Shown here in pieces: positions 14,415 through 20,851 of a DNA stretch of 20,851 nt (positions are counted from its first letter, which is position 1; every line of letters starts with the position of its first letter). The notes under the pieces were generated by a model. It had not been told where the DNA came from and searched no databases. It saw only the letters and a program-made list of their open reading frames with translations. The stretch covers positions 1 through 20,851 of the forward strand of contig JAZNMP010000027.1 of NCBI GenBank assembly GCA_045579705.1, in the 5' to 3' direction. Made by a program: the position numbers and the translations under genes. The stretch comes from Lachnocurva sp045579705. Its GTDB lineage: Bacteria; Bacillota; Clostridia; Lachnospirales; Lachnospiraceae.

Positions 14415-17132
14415 ATGCTCGAATTAAAGAACATTAGGAAGTCCTATAAGATGGCTGGCGAAACGCAGGAGGTCTTAAAGGGCATCAATCTGACTCTAAG
14501 AGATAATGAGTTCGTGTCTATCCTGGGTCCGAGTGGATCTGGAAAGACTACGCTTCTGAATATCATCGGCGGGTTGGATCGTTATGATGAAGGCGATTTG
14601 CTTATAAATGGTATTTCAACAAAAGAGTACAAAGATCGTGATTGGGATACATATAGAAATCATTCTATCGGTTTCGTCTTCCAGAGTTATAACCTGATTC
14701 CGCATCAGTCTGTTCTCAGTAATGTTGAGTTGGCGCTGACTATCGGTGGAATTACCAGCTCTGAGAGAACTGAAAGAGCGAAACAGGCTTTGACGGATGT
14801 AGGTTTGGCTGAGCACATTCATAAGAAACCAAACCAGCTTTCCGGTGGTCAGATGCAGCGAGTAGCCATCGCTAGAGCACTCGTAAATGATCCGGAAATC
14901 ATCCTCGCAGATGAGCCTACAGGAGCGCTCGATACGAAAACCAGTATCCAGATTATGGATATTCTAAAGGAAGTCGCAAAGGATCGCCTCGTGGTTATGG
15001 TTACACATAACCCAGAGCTTGCAGAGAGCTATTCCACTAGAATCGTGTCTCTACGAGATGGAGAAATCAGCGATGATTCACAGCCGGTTGAAGCTGAACA
15101 TCATAAGGATGAGAATCGTGCTTCGAAGCAGAAGAAAGCTTCTATGTCATTTTTTACAGCTCTTAAACTTAGTTTTAATAACTTAAAGACAAAGAAGGGT
15201 AGAACCTTCCTAACTGCTTTTGCCGGTTCTATCGGTATCATTGGCATCGCAACCATCTTAGCACTTTCAACAGGTGTAAATGGATATATTTCTGATTTGC
15301 AGGAATCTACGATGCAGTCTTATCCTGTGACTATCACATCAAAGACTATGGATTTGTCTTCCATGTTTGAGATGAGAAGCGAGAGAGCAGCCGGTAAGGC
15401 GCCAAAGAATGAGAAGGGCTATCTCTACTCAAGTCGTGTAGATATGTCAGATCCTAGCGCAGCTTCGAATGTTGCTGAGAATGATCTGACTAGCTTTAAG
15501 AAATATCTGGATGACAAAGACTCAAAGATCAATAAGTATTTAGGAAAAAATGGTGTTATCTACAGTTATGCCGTTTCCTTTGGGGCTTGGTCATATAATC
15601 CAGATAACAAGCTTATCAGCACAGATATCGACCCTACGAAGAATGGAAATACTACAGCTTCACAGACACAGTTGAATACAAATTCGAAGATGGCTTCGAT
15701 GTTTACTGGCACTACTCCAGCGACGGAGAATTTTTCCGAAATGATGGTGGGAAAGAATGGTCAGGCTGTTTCAGATGTAGTAAAGGACAGCTACAAGCTG
15801 GTTAGTGGAAAGTGGCCTACAGAATATGATGAAGTAGTTCTCGTTTTGGACTACACGAATATGCTTTCTCCTAGAAATCTATATCAGCTCGGTCTCATCA
15901 ATCGTGAGAAATACGAAGATTTGATTTCAAAGGACAAAAAAGGTACTTCTGAGAAGATTATGAGCTACAAAGATGTCCTGAATCACGTATTCTACATCGT
16001 GCCAAATGCAGAGCAGTATCAGAAGAATTCAGATGGAACTTATAGTCTTCGCACTAATGATGCGATTTCTACTGAAGATATGGCAAAGAATGGTATCCCG
16101 GTAAAGATCGCTGGAATCATTCAGCCAAAGAAGGATGCGTCAAATGCGACTCTGTCGACTTGCATCTGCTACACATCAAAGCTCACAGACTATATCATAA
16201 AGAAAACTGATGAAACAGATATCGTCAAAGAGCAGGAGGCAAATCCTGATATCAATGTTCTCACAGGTATGAAGTTTGAGGCTTCTAATGATGAGGAAAA
16301 AGCTACTCTCGCTAAAGAGTACATCTCAAAGATGGGAATCAGCGAGAAGGCAAACTTCTATAGAGCTGCGATGAACAGTATGGCTCAGCAGACTGGCCAG
16401 GATGTCAGCATGTACCAGAATCTCGACGAGACGACGCTCGCAAACATGCTTACACAGTGGTTGAATTCGAATCCGGATAAAGATATGCTGATTTCTGTTT
16501 ATAATCAGTACATCGGTGGTTCTACTTATGCGGACAATATGGATGCTTTCGGAAAGGTAAGCTATGATGCTCCTGAATCCATCAGCATCTACACAGATAG
16601 TTTTGAAGACAAGGACGCAGTTGCGGACTGCATCGAAGATTATAATAAGAAAGCATCAAAAGAGCAGAAGATTACATACACAGATTATGTTAAGCTGATG
16701 ACTTCATCTCTGACATCTATCGTAAATGTAATCAGTTACGTTCTAATCGCTTTCGTAGCGGTTTCACTGGTTGTTTCCTGTATTATGATCGGAATCATCA
16801 CACATATCTCTGTTCTCGAGAGAACAAAGGAAATCGGTATCCTGCGTGCGCTCGGTGCATCAAAGAGAAATGTATCACAGGTCTTCAATGCGGAAACTAT
16901 CATCATAGGATTTGCTTCAGGAATCCTGGGAATCTTCATCTCATGGTTGCTGTGCTTCCCTATAAACTCCGTCATCTCAAAAGCTGTCGGAGATGGTGTA
17001 AATGTACATATCCCTGCTGATTCAGCGGTATTTTTGATCATCTTAAGCGTAATCATTACGGTTATCGGTGGTTTGATGCCAGCTAAGTCTGCAGCAAAGA
17101 AGGACCCAGTAGTGGCTCTTCGTACAGAGTAA
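14415..17132 (+). CDS. Fused ABC ATPase-permease of the MacB/FtsX type, 905 residues
   Basis: A single chain carries ATPase and permease. ATPase 1-225: Walker A GPSGSGKTT (38-46), Q-loop FVFQSYNLIP (87-96), signature LSGGQMQ (142-148), Walker B IILADE (162-167), and H198 in VTHNP. A charged linker at about 222-245 leads to helix 1 (about 264-286). A very long extracellular region of about 480 residues follows, then three helices in the last 140 residues with the coupling motif LERTKEIGILRALGASKRNV. This is MacB domain order, but the periplasm-side part is about twice the usual size and there is no outer membrane partner. A homodimer acting on an envelope substrate or exported peptide is likely; the substrate is unknown. 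AGAGGAG precedes ATG 14415. It has its own palindromic promoter and ends at a strong terminator. Confidence 0.88.
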   Translation: MLELKNIRKSYKMAGETQEVLKGINLTLRDNEFVSILGPSGSGKTTLLNIIGGLDRYDEGDLLINGISTKEYKDRDWDTYRNHSIGFVFQSYNLIPHQSVLSNVELALTIGGITSSERTERAKQALTDVGLAEHIHKKPNQLSGGQMQRVAIARALVNDPEIILADEPTGALDTKTSIQIMDILKEVAKDRLVVMVTHNPELAESYSTRIVSLRDGEISDDSQPVEAEHHKDENRASKQKKASMSFFTALKLSFNNLKTKKGRTFLTAFAGSIGIIGIATILALSTGVNGYISDLQESTMQSYPVTITSKTMDLSSMFEMRSERAAGKAPKNEKGYLYSSRVDMSDPSAASNVAENDLTSFKKYLDDKDSKINKYLGKNGVIYSYAVSFGAWSYNPDNKLISTDIDPTKNGNTTASQTQLNTNSKMASMFTGTTPATENFSEMMVGKNGQAVSDVVKDSYKLVSGKWPTEYDEVVLVLDYTNMLSPRNLYQLGLINREKYEDLISKDKKGTSEKIMSYKDVLNHVFYIVPNAEQYQKNSDGTYSLRTNDAISTEDMAKNGIPVKIAGIIQPKKDASNATLSTCICYTSKLTDYIIKKTDETDIVKEQEANPDINVLTGMKFEASNDEEKATLAKEYISKMGISEKANFYRAAMNSMAQQTGQDVSMYQNLDETTLANMLTQWLNSNPDKDMLISVYNQYIGGSTYADNMDAFGKVSYDAPESISIYTDSFEDKDAVADCIEDYNKKASKEQKITYTDYVKLMTSSLTSIVNVISYVLIAFVAVSLVVSCIMIGIITHISVLERTKEIGILRALGASKRNVSQVFNAETIIIGFASGILGIFISWLLCFPINSVISKAVGDGVNVHIPADSAVFLIILSVIITVIGGLMPAKSAAKKDPVVALRTE

Positions 17133-17138
17133 AAAAAT

Positions 17139-17199
17139 AACTCATGAGGGAGAGATGCCTAGAACAGATTCAGGCTATCTCGTACCTCATGAGTTTTTA
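17139..17199. terminator. Bidirectional terminator after the fused ABC transporter
   Basis: AACTCATGAGG (17139-17149) pairs perfectly with CCTCATGAGTT (17185-17195), with further partial pairing inside (GAGA..GCCT / AGGC..TCTC). A's precede it and TTTTT follows, serving both this gene and the convergent HAD gene. Confidence 0.85.
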
Positions 17200-17210
17200 T
17201 ATATCAGGAT

Positions 17211-17921
17211 TTAATAAGCAAAAGAAGTTGTGTCTTCCAGAACGTCGATGACTTTTGAAAGGTCAGTGCATACTGCGAACAATTTTTTCCGAAGGGCCTC
17301 ATCTGGCTCTGATAAATCAGGAACCATGATAGTTTTTAGACCTGCGCTCGTCGCTGAAGTGATTCCGTTTGGAGAATCTTCGATAGCGAGGCAGTCGTCG
17401 ATGGAAAGTGGTTCGTCGCCGTTTGACACAAAGATTTCGGAAAGCTGTTCCACTGCATAGAGATAAGGATCAGGATATGGCTTTCCGTTTGCAACATTGT
17501 GTGCAGAAATCACTATATTGAAGTAATCGTAGAGTTTCGCAGCATTTAGTCTGGCGATGGCGTTGTTATAGCCTGTTGCGGTTACGACAGCGGCTTTGAT
17601 GCGGTTCTCTTCGAGATAATTCATAAGTTCTTTGATGCCTGGTTTTACAGGTATTCCATCCTCGGCTAACCAGGCTTTTACGAGTTTGTTATAGCCTGCG
17701 TGGAAGGTCTCGTAGTCAAAGTTCTCGCCTAGTTTGTTTTTGTACATGATTTTGCAATCCCTGTGGTTCAGGCTTCGCTGGAATAGCGCATCTTCCCTGG
17801 TGAATAGGCGATATCCCATTTCATGCATAGTTTGAACGATGGCTTTGTTGTAGTATTTTTCTGTGTCGGTTAAAACGCCGTCCATATCGAATAGGATAGC
17901 TTTGATAGGATGTTTAGACAT
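17211..17921 (-). CDS. HAD phosphatase, beta-phosphoglucomutase-like
   Basis: The 236-residue cytoplasmic hydrolase belongs to HAD subfamily IA. The DxD nucleophile motif is LFDMDGVLTDTE (10-21: D12, D14). T114 in AAVVTATGYNN is motif II, K147 in NGKPYPDPYLYA is motif III, and E181/D182 in AIEDSPNGITSA form motif IV. The helical cap (about 20-90) and the GVLTDTE start resemble beta-phosphoglucomutases and sugar-phosphate phosphatases; the exact substrate is open. The length is typical. AGGAGGTACAAATT precedes the ATG on the minus strand. It is transcribed alone, convergent with the fused transporter and divergent from the sortase gene. Confidence 0.85.
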   Translation of the reverse strand: MSKHPIKAILFDMDGVLTDTEKYYNKAIVQTMHEMGYRLFTREDALFQRSLNHRDCKIMYKNKLGENFDYETFHAGYNKLVKAWLAEDGIPVKPGIKELMNYLEENRIKAAVVTATGYNNAIARLNAAKLYDYFNIVISAHNVANGKPYPDPYLYAVEQLSEIFVSNGDEPLSIDDCLAIEDSPNGITSATSAGLKTIMVPDLSEPDEALRKKLFAVCTDLSKVIDVLEDTTSFAY

Positions 17922-17966
17922 AATTTGTACCTCCTGATAGAATTATATCATATATTAATTCGGGTA

Positions 17967-17994
17967 TTGTAAATACTAGCCCGTGATATACAAT
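17967..17994 (+). promoter_or_regulatory. Promoter of the sortase-ZIP operon
   Basis: TTGTAA (17967-17972) and TACAAT (17989-17994) are separated by 16 bp, with a TG one base before the TATACAAT stretch. It lies about 57 bp upstream of the sortase start, in the divergent gap after the HAD gene. Confidence 0.5.
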
Positions 17995-18051
17995 AGAAAT
18001 ACAGTTTGATTCTAAAGAAATACTTATTACATTAATAGAAAAGGTTAAATT

Positions 18052-18825
18052 ATGAAGAAAGATAGGGATTTAAAACGGCTTATAATAACAGGATTCTTTG
18101 GCTTGGTTTTCGTGGTTTCTGCGATCGCCTTGATAGTTCAGGTCTACCTTAGAAACCATAATGAGAAGGCTTATGAGGATTTGCGTAAAGAGGCAAAGGT
18201 CGAGAAGGCTGATCCTAAAGTTAAAAAGAAGATTGATTTTAAGGCGTTGAAAGAGCAGAATGCTGATATTTATGCATGGATTAACATTCCAAATACCAGC
18301 ATCGATTATCCTGTTTTGATGTCAAATCAGGAAGAAGATACAGATTATTATCTGCTTCATAACCTCGACCATTCAGATGGCAGACCTGGTTGTCTCTATG
18401 TTCAGAAGGAACAGTCCAAAGGCTTCGAAGACAACTTCTGTACTATCATCTACGGTCATAATATGTATAACAATGGAACGATGTTCTTCGATTTGACTAA
18501 ATTCCAGGACGAGAATTTCTTTAATGAGAATGACACATTTACCATTGAAACAGAGCAGAAACGCTACACTTATAAGATTTATGCAGCTTCTGTTCATGAT
18601 GATAATCACCTTCTGTATTTCTATAACATGCGACATGAAGATGGAAGAACACAGTTTATAAATGATATTTCTAGTGTTTCTGACCAGTATAGTCATGTCA
18701 GATCAGATATGAAGATTGATGTAAAGAAAGATACCCTCGTTACTTTGTCTACCTGTATGACTAGAGACAGTACTCATAGATATCTGGTAGTCGGAGTGTT
18801 ACAGGATGTAAAGGATGTAGAATGA
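18052..18825 (+). CDS. srtB: Class B sortase
   Basis: The 257-residue membrane-anchored transpeptidase attaches surface proteins to peptidoglycan. An N-terminal helix at about 11-33 is followed by a basic stalk and the sortase barrel from about residue 60. Catalytic residues are H136 (IIYGHNMYNNGTMF), C235 (TLSTC, 231-235) and R243 (STHRYLVVGVL). The DIYAWINIPNTSIDYPV start and the STxR-type end are characteristic of class B. No protein with a class-B sorting signal (NPQTN-like motif plus hydrophobic tail) is encoded in the window, so the substrate lies elsewhere. The start ATG 18052 has only a weak AAAAGG site. Its stop overlaps the ZIP start (ATGA), so the two are translationally coupled. 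Confidence 0.93.
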   Translation: MKKDRDLKRLIITGFFGLVFVVSAIALIVQVYLRNHNEKAYEDLRKEAKVEKADPKVKKKIDFKALKEQNADIYAWINIPNTSIDYPVLMSNQEEDTDYYLLHNLDHSDGRPGCLYVQKEQSKGFEDNFCTIIYGHNMYNNGTMFFDLTKFQDENFFNENDTFTIETEQKRYTYKIYAASVHDDNHLLYFYNMRHEDGRTQFINDISSVSDQYSHVRSDMKIDVKKDTLVTLSTCMTRDSTHRYLVVGVLQDVKDVE

Positions 18826-19601
18826 TTAAACAAGTAACTCTTGGGGTGTTGGTACCATTTTTAGGGACTTCATTAGGTGCGGCTGTAGTTTTCTTTATGA
18901 AGAATGAAATGTCCGACAGGCTTAGAAAAGCGCTGACGGGATTTGCGGCCGGTGTCATGGTTGCAGCGTCTTTCTGGAGCTTGCTGGCTCCAGCGATTGA
19001 AAGCTCGAAGCATATGGGAAAGCTTGCTTTCCTGCCTGCAGCGGTAGGATTTCTAATCGGAATGCTGTTTATATTGGTGTTGGACTTAGTCACACCGCAT
19101 ATGCATCTCGATCATAGTGTTGAAGGACCAAAAAGCAAGTTAAAGCAAACTACTAAATTAATTCTGGCTGTAACTTTGCACAATATTCCAGAAGGCATGG
19201 CTGTTGGTGTCGTATATGCCGGATGGATGAGCGGACATGCATCTGTTTCACTAGCTGGAGCTATGGTTTTAGCTCTCGGTATAGCGATTCAGAATTTTCC
19301 TGAAGGTGCGGTTGTATCTACACCGTTACTGGCAGAAGGAATGCCAAAATGGAAGACATTTATGTACGGAGTGTTATCAGGTGTGGTAGAACCTATCGCT
19401 TCAGTCATAACTATCATTGCTTCTCAGGCGGTTATTCCGATACTTCCATATCTCCTCGCTTTTGCAGCTGGTGCGATGATGTATGTAGTTGTAGAAGAAT
19501 TAATTCCGGAGATGTCTGAAGGCAAGCATTCAAATCTCGCGACTGTTGTTTTTTCACTCGGTTTCGTGTTTATGATGATATTAGATGTGGCACTGAGCTA
19601 G
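18822..19601 (+). CDS. ZIP-family divalent metal transporter
   Basis: The 259-residue, eight-helix membrane transporter belongs to the ZIP family (ZupT/GufA-like) and is expected to import zinc, iron or manganese. The metal-binding helices are intact: AVTLHNIPEGMAVGVVYAG (116-134) and AIQNFPEGAVVST (155-167). EPIASV (190-195) and VEELIPE (224-230) lie in later helices. A histidine-containing loop, TPHMHLDHSVEG (91-102), sits in the variable cytoplasmic position. The gene overlaps the sortase by 4 bp. Import here and Mn export by MntP 6 kb away point to active metal homeostasis, but no regulator site for MntR or Zur was recognised. Metal specificity cannot be assigned. Confidence 0.9.
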   Translation: MIKQVTLGVLVPFLGTSLGAAVVFFMKNEMSDRLRKALTGFAAGVMVAASFWSLLAPAIESSKHMGKLAFLPAAVGFLIGMLFILVLDLVTPHMHLDHSVEGPKSKLKQTTKLILAVTLHNIPEGMAVGVVYAGWMSGHASVSLAGAMVLALGIAIQNFPEGAVVSTPLLAEGMPKWKTFMYGVLSGVVEPIASVITIIASQAVIPILPYLLAFAAGAMMYVVVEELIPEMSEGKHSNLATVVFSLGFVFMMILDVALS

Positions 19602-19652
19602 GAGGTTTGTGGCATTAATTGAAATTAATTTTGTATTTTTTTCAAAAAGATG

Positions 19653-19712
19653 TTGCGAAGTGCTGTTATGCAAAGTAAACTAGAAAACGTTACCTTAAAT
19701 GTTCATTTAGGG
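19653..19712 (+). promoter_or_regulatory. Promoter region of the PfkB kinase with cre-like site and palindrome
   Basis: TTGCGA (19653-19658), 17 bp, TAAACT (19676-19681) form a moderate promoter. AGAAAACGTTACCT (19682-19695) matches the CcpA cre consensus in 11 of 14 positions, right at the expected transcription start. Overlapping it, CCTTAAATG-TT-CATTTAGGG (19693-19712) is a palindrome with one mismatch. All elements lie in the 155-bp gap before ATG 19757. Confidence 0.35.
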
Positions 19713-19756
19713 CGATTTTTGAATTTGCAAGAATTGTGAATGTGAGGAGATTTAGA

Positions 19757-20677
19757 ATGGGTATTGTTGTTGTTGGAGCAGTATTTGTTGATATCAAAGG
19801 ATATCCTACTGCACAGTATATTCCTGGTGGAAGAAATGTAGGTCGTGTACTTCAGGTACATGGTGGTGTTAGCCGTAATGTAGTTGAGGATATCGCTAAT
19901 GTTGAACTTAAGCCTACATATATCAGTGTAGTTGATAATACTAGCATTTCTGATGATGTAATTAACAAGCTCAATAGACATAAAGTAGATACACAGTACA
20001 TTCGTCGTACTGAAGATGGTCTCGGAACATGGCTCGCAGTCTTTGATAATGACGGCGAAGTTGTGGCTTCTATATCAAAGAGACCTGATCTCGCAGCTAT
20101 TGGCGAAATCTTTGAAGAGCACGGCGACGAAATCGTAAAGAATGCCGACAGTATTGTAGTCGAAATCGATATGGAAGCATCTATCTTGAAGAAGATTTTC
20201 AACCTTGCTGAGAAATATAATAAGCAGGTTTATGCCGTAGTTTCAAACATGACTATCGCTATGGAACGTAGAGATCTCCTGAAGAAAACAGGATGTATCG
20301 TATGTAACCAGGGCGAAGCGGGACTCCTCTTCTCAGAGGATTATTCAGATAAGGATGCTGAAGAGATGGCAGCTATTCTTGCAAAGAAGCTTGAGATGGC
20401 ACACATTCCAAAGATGATTATCACTATGGGTGATAAAGGTGCTGTTTGGGCTGACGAAGATGGTAAGAGCGGAGTTTGCCCACCACAGCGCGTTGCAGTA
20501 GTTGATGTAACAGGATGTGGAGATGCTTTCTTTGCGGGAGCAGCTATTGGTCTTACATATGGTAAGTCTCTCGAGGATTCGTGTAAGATTGGAACTAGAC
20601 TTGCTTCATCTGTAATCGCAACAAAGGAAAATGTTTGCCCAAGATTCCTACCAGAAGAGTTTTCTCTGGATGTATAA
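19757..20677 (+). CDS. PfkB-family carbohydrate or nucleoside kinase
   Basis: The 306-residue cytoplasmic kinase of the ribokinase superfamily has an N-terminal strand MGIVVVGAVFVDIKG and the glycine motif HGGVSRNVVEDIANV (35-49), which resembles the GGVxRNxAE segment of pseudouridine kinases more than ribokinase. The C-terminal signature is VVDVTGCGDAFFAGAAIG (248-265), with the anion hole GCG and catalytic D256. A cysteine replaces the usual alanine in the GAGD motif. PsuK-like activity is possible, but no psuG glycosidase or transporter is adjacent, so the substrate is open. GAGGAG at 19743-19748 supports ATG 19757; a GTG at 19736 would add seven residues and lies before that site. It appears to be transcribed alone. 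Confidence 0.85.
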   Translation: MGIVVVGAVFVDIKGYPTAQYIPGGRNVGRVLQVHGGVSRNVVEDIANVELKPTYISVVDNTSISDDVINKLNRHKVDTQYIRRTEDGLGTWLAVFDNDGEVVASISKRPDLAAIGEIFEEHGDEIVKNADSIVVEIDMEASILKKIFNLAEKYNKQVYAVVSNMTIAMERRDLLKKTGCIVCNQGEAGLLFSEDYSDKDAEEMAAILAKKLEMAHIPKMIITMGDKGAVWADEDGKSGVCPPQRVAVVDVTGCGDAFFAGAAIGLTYGKSLEDSCKIGTRLASSVIATKENVCPRFLPEEFSLDV

Positions 20678-20689
20678 GATAGTGTATGA

Positions 20690-20714
20690 AAACGCCAAGC
20701 TTTGCTTGGCGTTT
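20690..20714 (+). terminator. Hairpin after the PfkB gene
   Basis: AAACGCCAAGC (20690-20700) and GCTTGGCGTTT (20704-20714) form a perfect 11-bp stem with a TTT loop, 12 bp after the stop codon. The T run after it is short (GTTTC), so termination may be partial. Confidence 0.7.
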
Positions 20715-20726
20715 CAGACTGAAGAC

Positions 20727-20765
20727 AAACGCCTTTCGTGATTTAGGTAATCATGAGAGGCGTTT
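20727..20765. terminator. Second hairpin with the same stem base
   Basis: AAACGCCTTTCGTGAT (20727-20742) pairs with ATCATGAGAGGCGTTT (20750-20765) with two weak positions and a 7-base loop. Its outer stem AAACGCC/GGCGTTT is identical to that of the hairpin just upstream. It may back up the first terminator or serve a gene arriving from the right. Confidence 0.55.
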
Positions 20766-20771
20766 CTTCGT

Positions 20772-20819
20772 ATATATTTTATTTTCCCTTGTTTGGAAGC
20801 CCCCAAATGTAAAATATAT
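20772..20819. repeat. AT-rich inverted repeat at the window end
   Basis: ATATATTTTA (20772-20781) and TAAAATATAT (20810-20819) are perfect 10-bp arms about 28 bases apart. A further ACCTG/CAGGT hairpin follows at 20829-20844. No gene is visible from 20678 to the end, so this may be the promoter or leader of a gene beyond the window. Confidence 0.35.
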
Positions 20820-20851
20820 GAGGATTTTACCTGCCTATACAGGTTGTAATC

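Noticed and set aside
19611..19650. AT-only hairpin ATTAATT-GA-AATTAAT plus T run after the ZIP gene as a terminator
   Set aside because: The stem has no G-C pairs, so it is too weak to call. It might still reduce read-through.
1..20851. CRISPR arrays, tRNA or rRNA genes, insertion sequences
   Set aside because: No regularly spaced repeats, cloverleaf-like segments, rRNA-like sequence, transposase motifs or target-site duplications were seen.

Overview
The window looks like the chromosome of a low-GC Gram-positive anaerobe of the class Clostridia, possibly near Lachnospiraceae. The evidence is AGGAGG-type ribosome-binding sites, a class B sortase, SstT and MntP transporters, Bce/MacB-style FtsX permeases and hairpin-plus-T-run terminators. 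The genus cannot be fixed from sequence alone. No rRNA, tRNA, CRISPR array, transposase or integrase was found.

Bases 1-1660 are an AT-rich accessory patch in decay. It holds the C-terminal remnant of a polymorphic toxin with an LHH-type nuclease motif, broken by an amber codon and a one-base frameshift. An intact small ORF in the immunity-gene position follows. After it come a gene broken by an in-frame TAG, a SHOCT-domain tail with no start codon, a frameshifted one-helix membrane protein and a small intact three-helix membrane protein. This is typical of the orphan toxin/immunity debris behind secreted toxin loci.

Bases 1660-6160 carry a PNPOx-fold FMN-binding protein, an anchored surface protein of unknown function, a SulP anion transporter on the minus strand and the Na+/serine-threonine symporter SstT. 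Convergent and terminal genes end in clear hairpins.

Bases 6200-11900 form one functional block: an OmpR-type response regulator, a histidine kinase with almost no extracellular sensor, an ABC ATPase, an 854-residue FtsX-type permease and a YjjG-type nucleotidase. This is the usual layout of envelope-stress or peptide-detoxification modules in Firmicutes. Between the kinase and the ABC genes lies a perfect 20-bp inverted repeat, each arm made of two tandem copies of AAAGTGACA. It is a strong candidate for the regulator's own operator, for a terminator, or for both.

Bases 11900-17200 hold a DUF1275 membrane protein (minus strand), the manganese exporter MntP, a membrane-anchored SGNH/DltD-like protein and a second, fused ATPase-permease of the MacB type. 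The fused transporter has its own promoter, in which a palindrome covers a perfect TATAAT.

Bases 17200-20851 hold a beta-phosphoglucomutase-like HAD phosphatase (minus strand), a class B sortase overlapping a ZIP metal transporter by 4 bp, and a PfkB-family kinase with a cre-like site and a palindrome upstream. The window ends in two hairpins that share the same stem sequence, plus further AT-rich inverted repeats.

No wholly new multi-gene system is evident. The best leads are the nested repeat at 7818-7872, the decayed toxin locus with its surviving immunity-like gene, the palindromic promoter of the second transporter, and the sortase-ZIP pairing.
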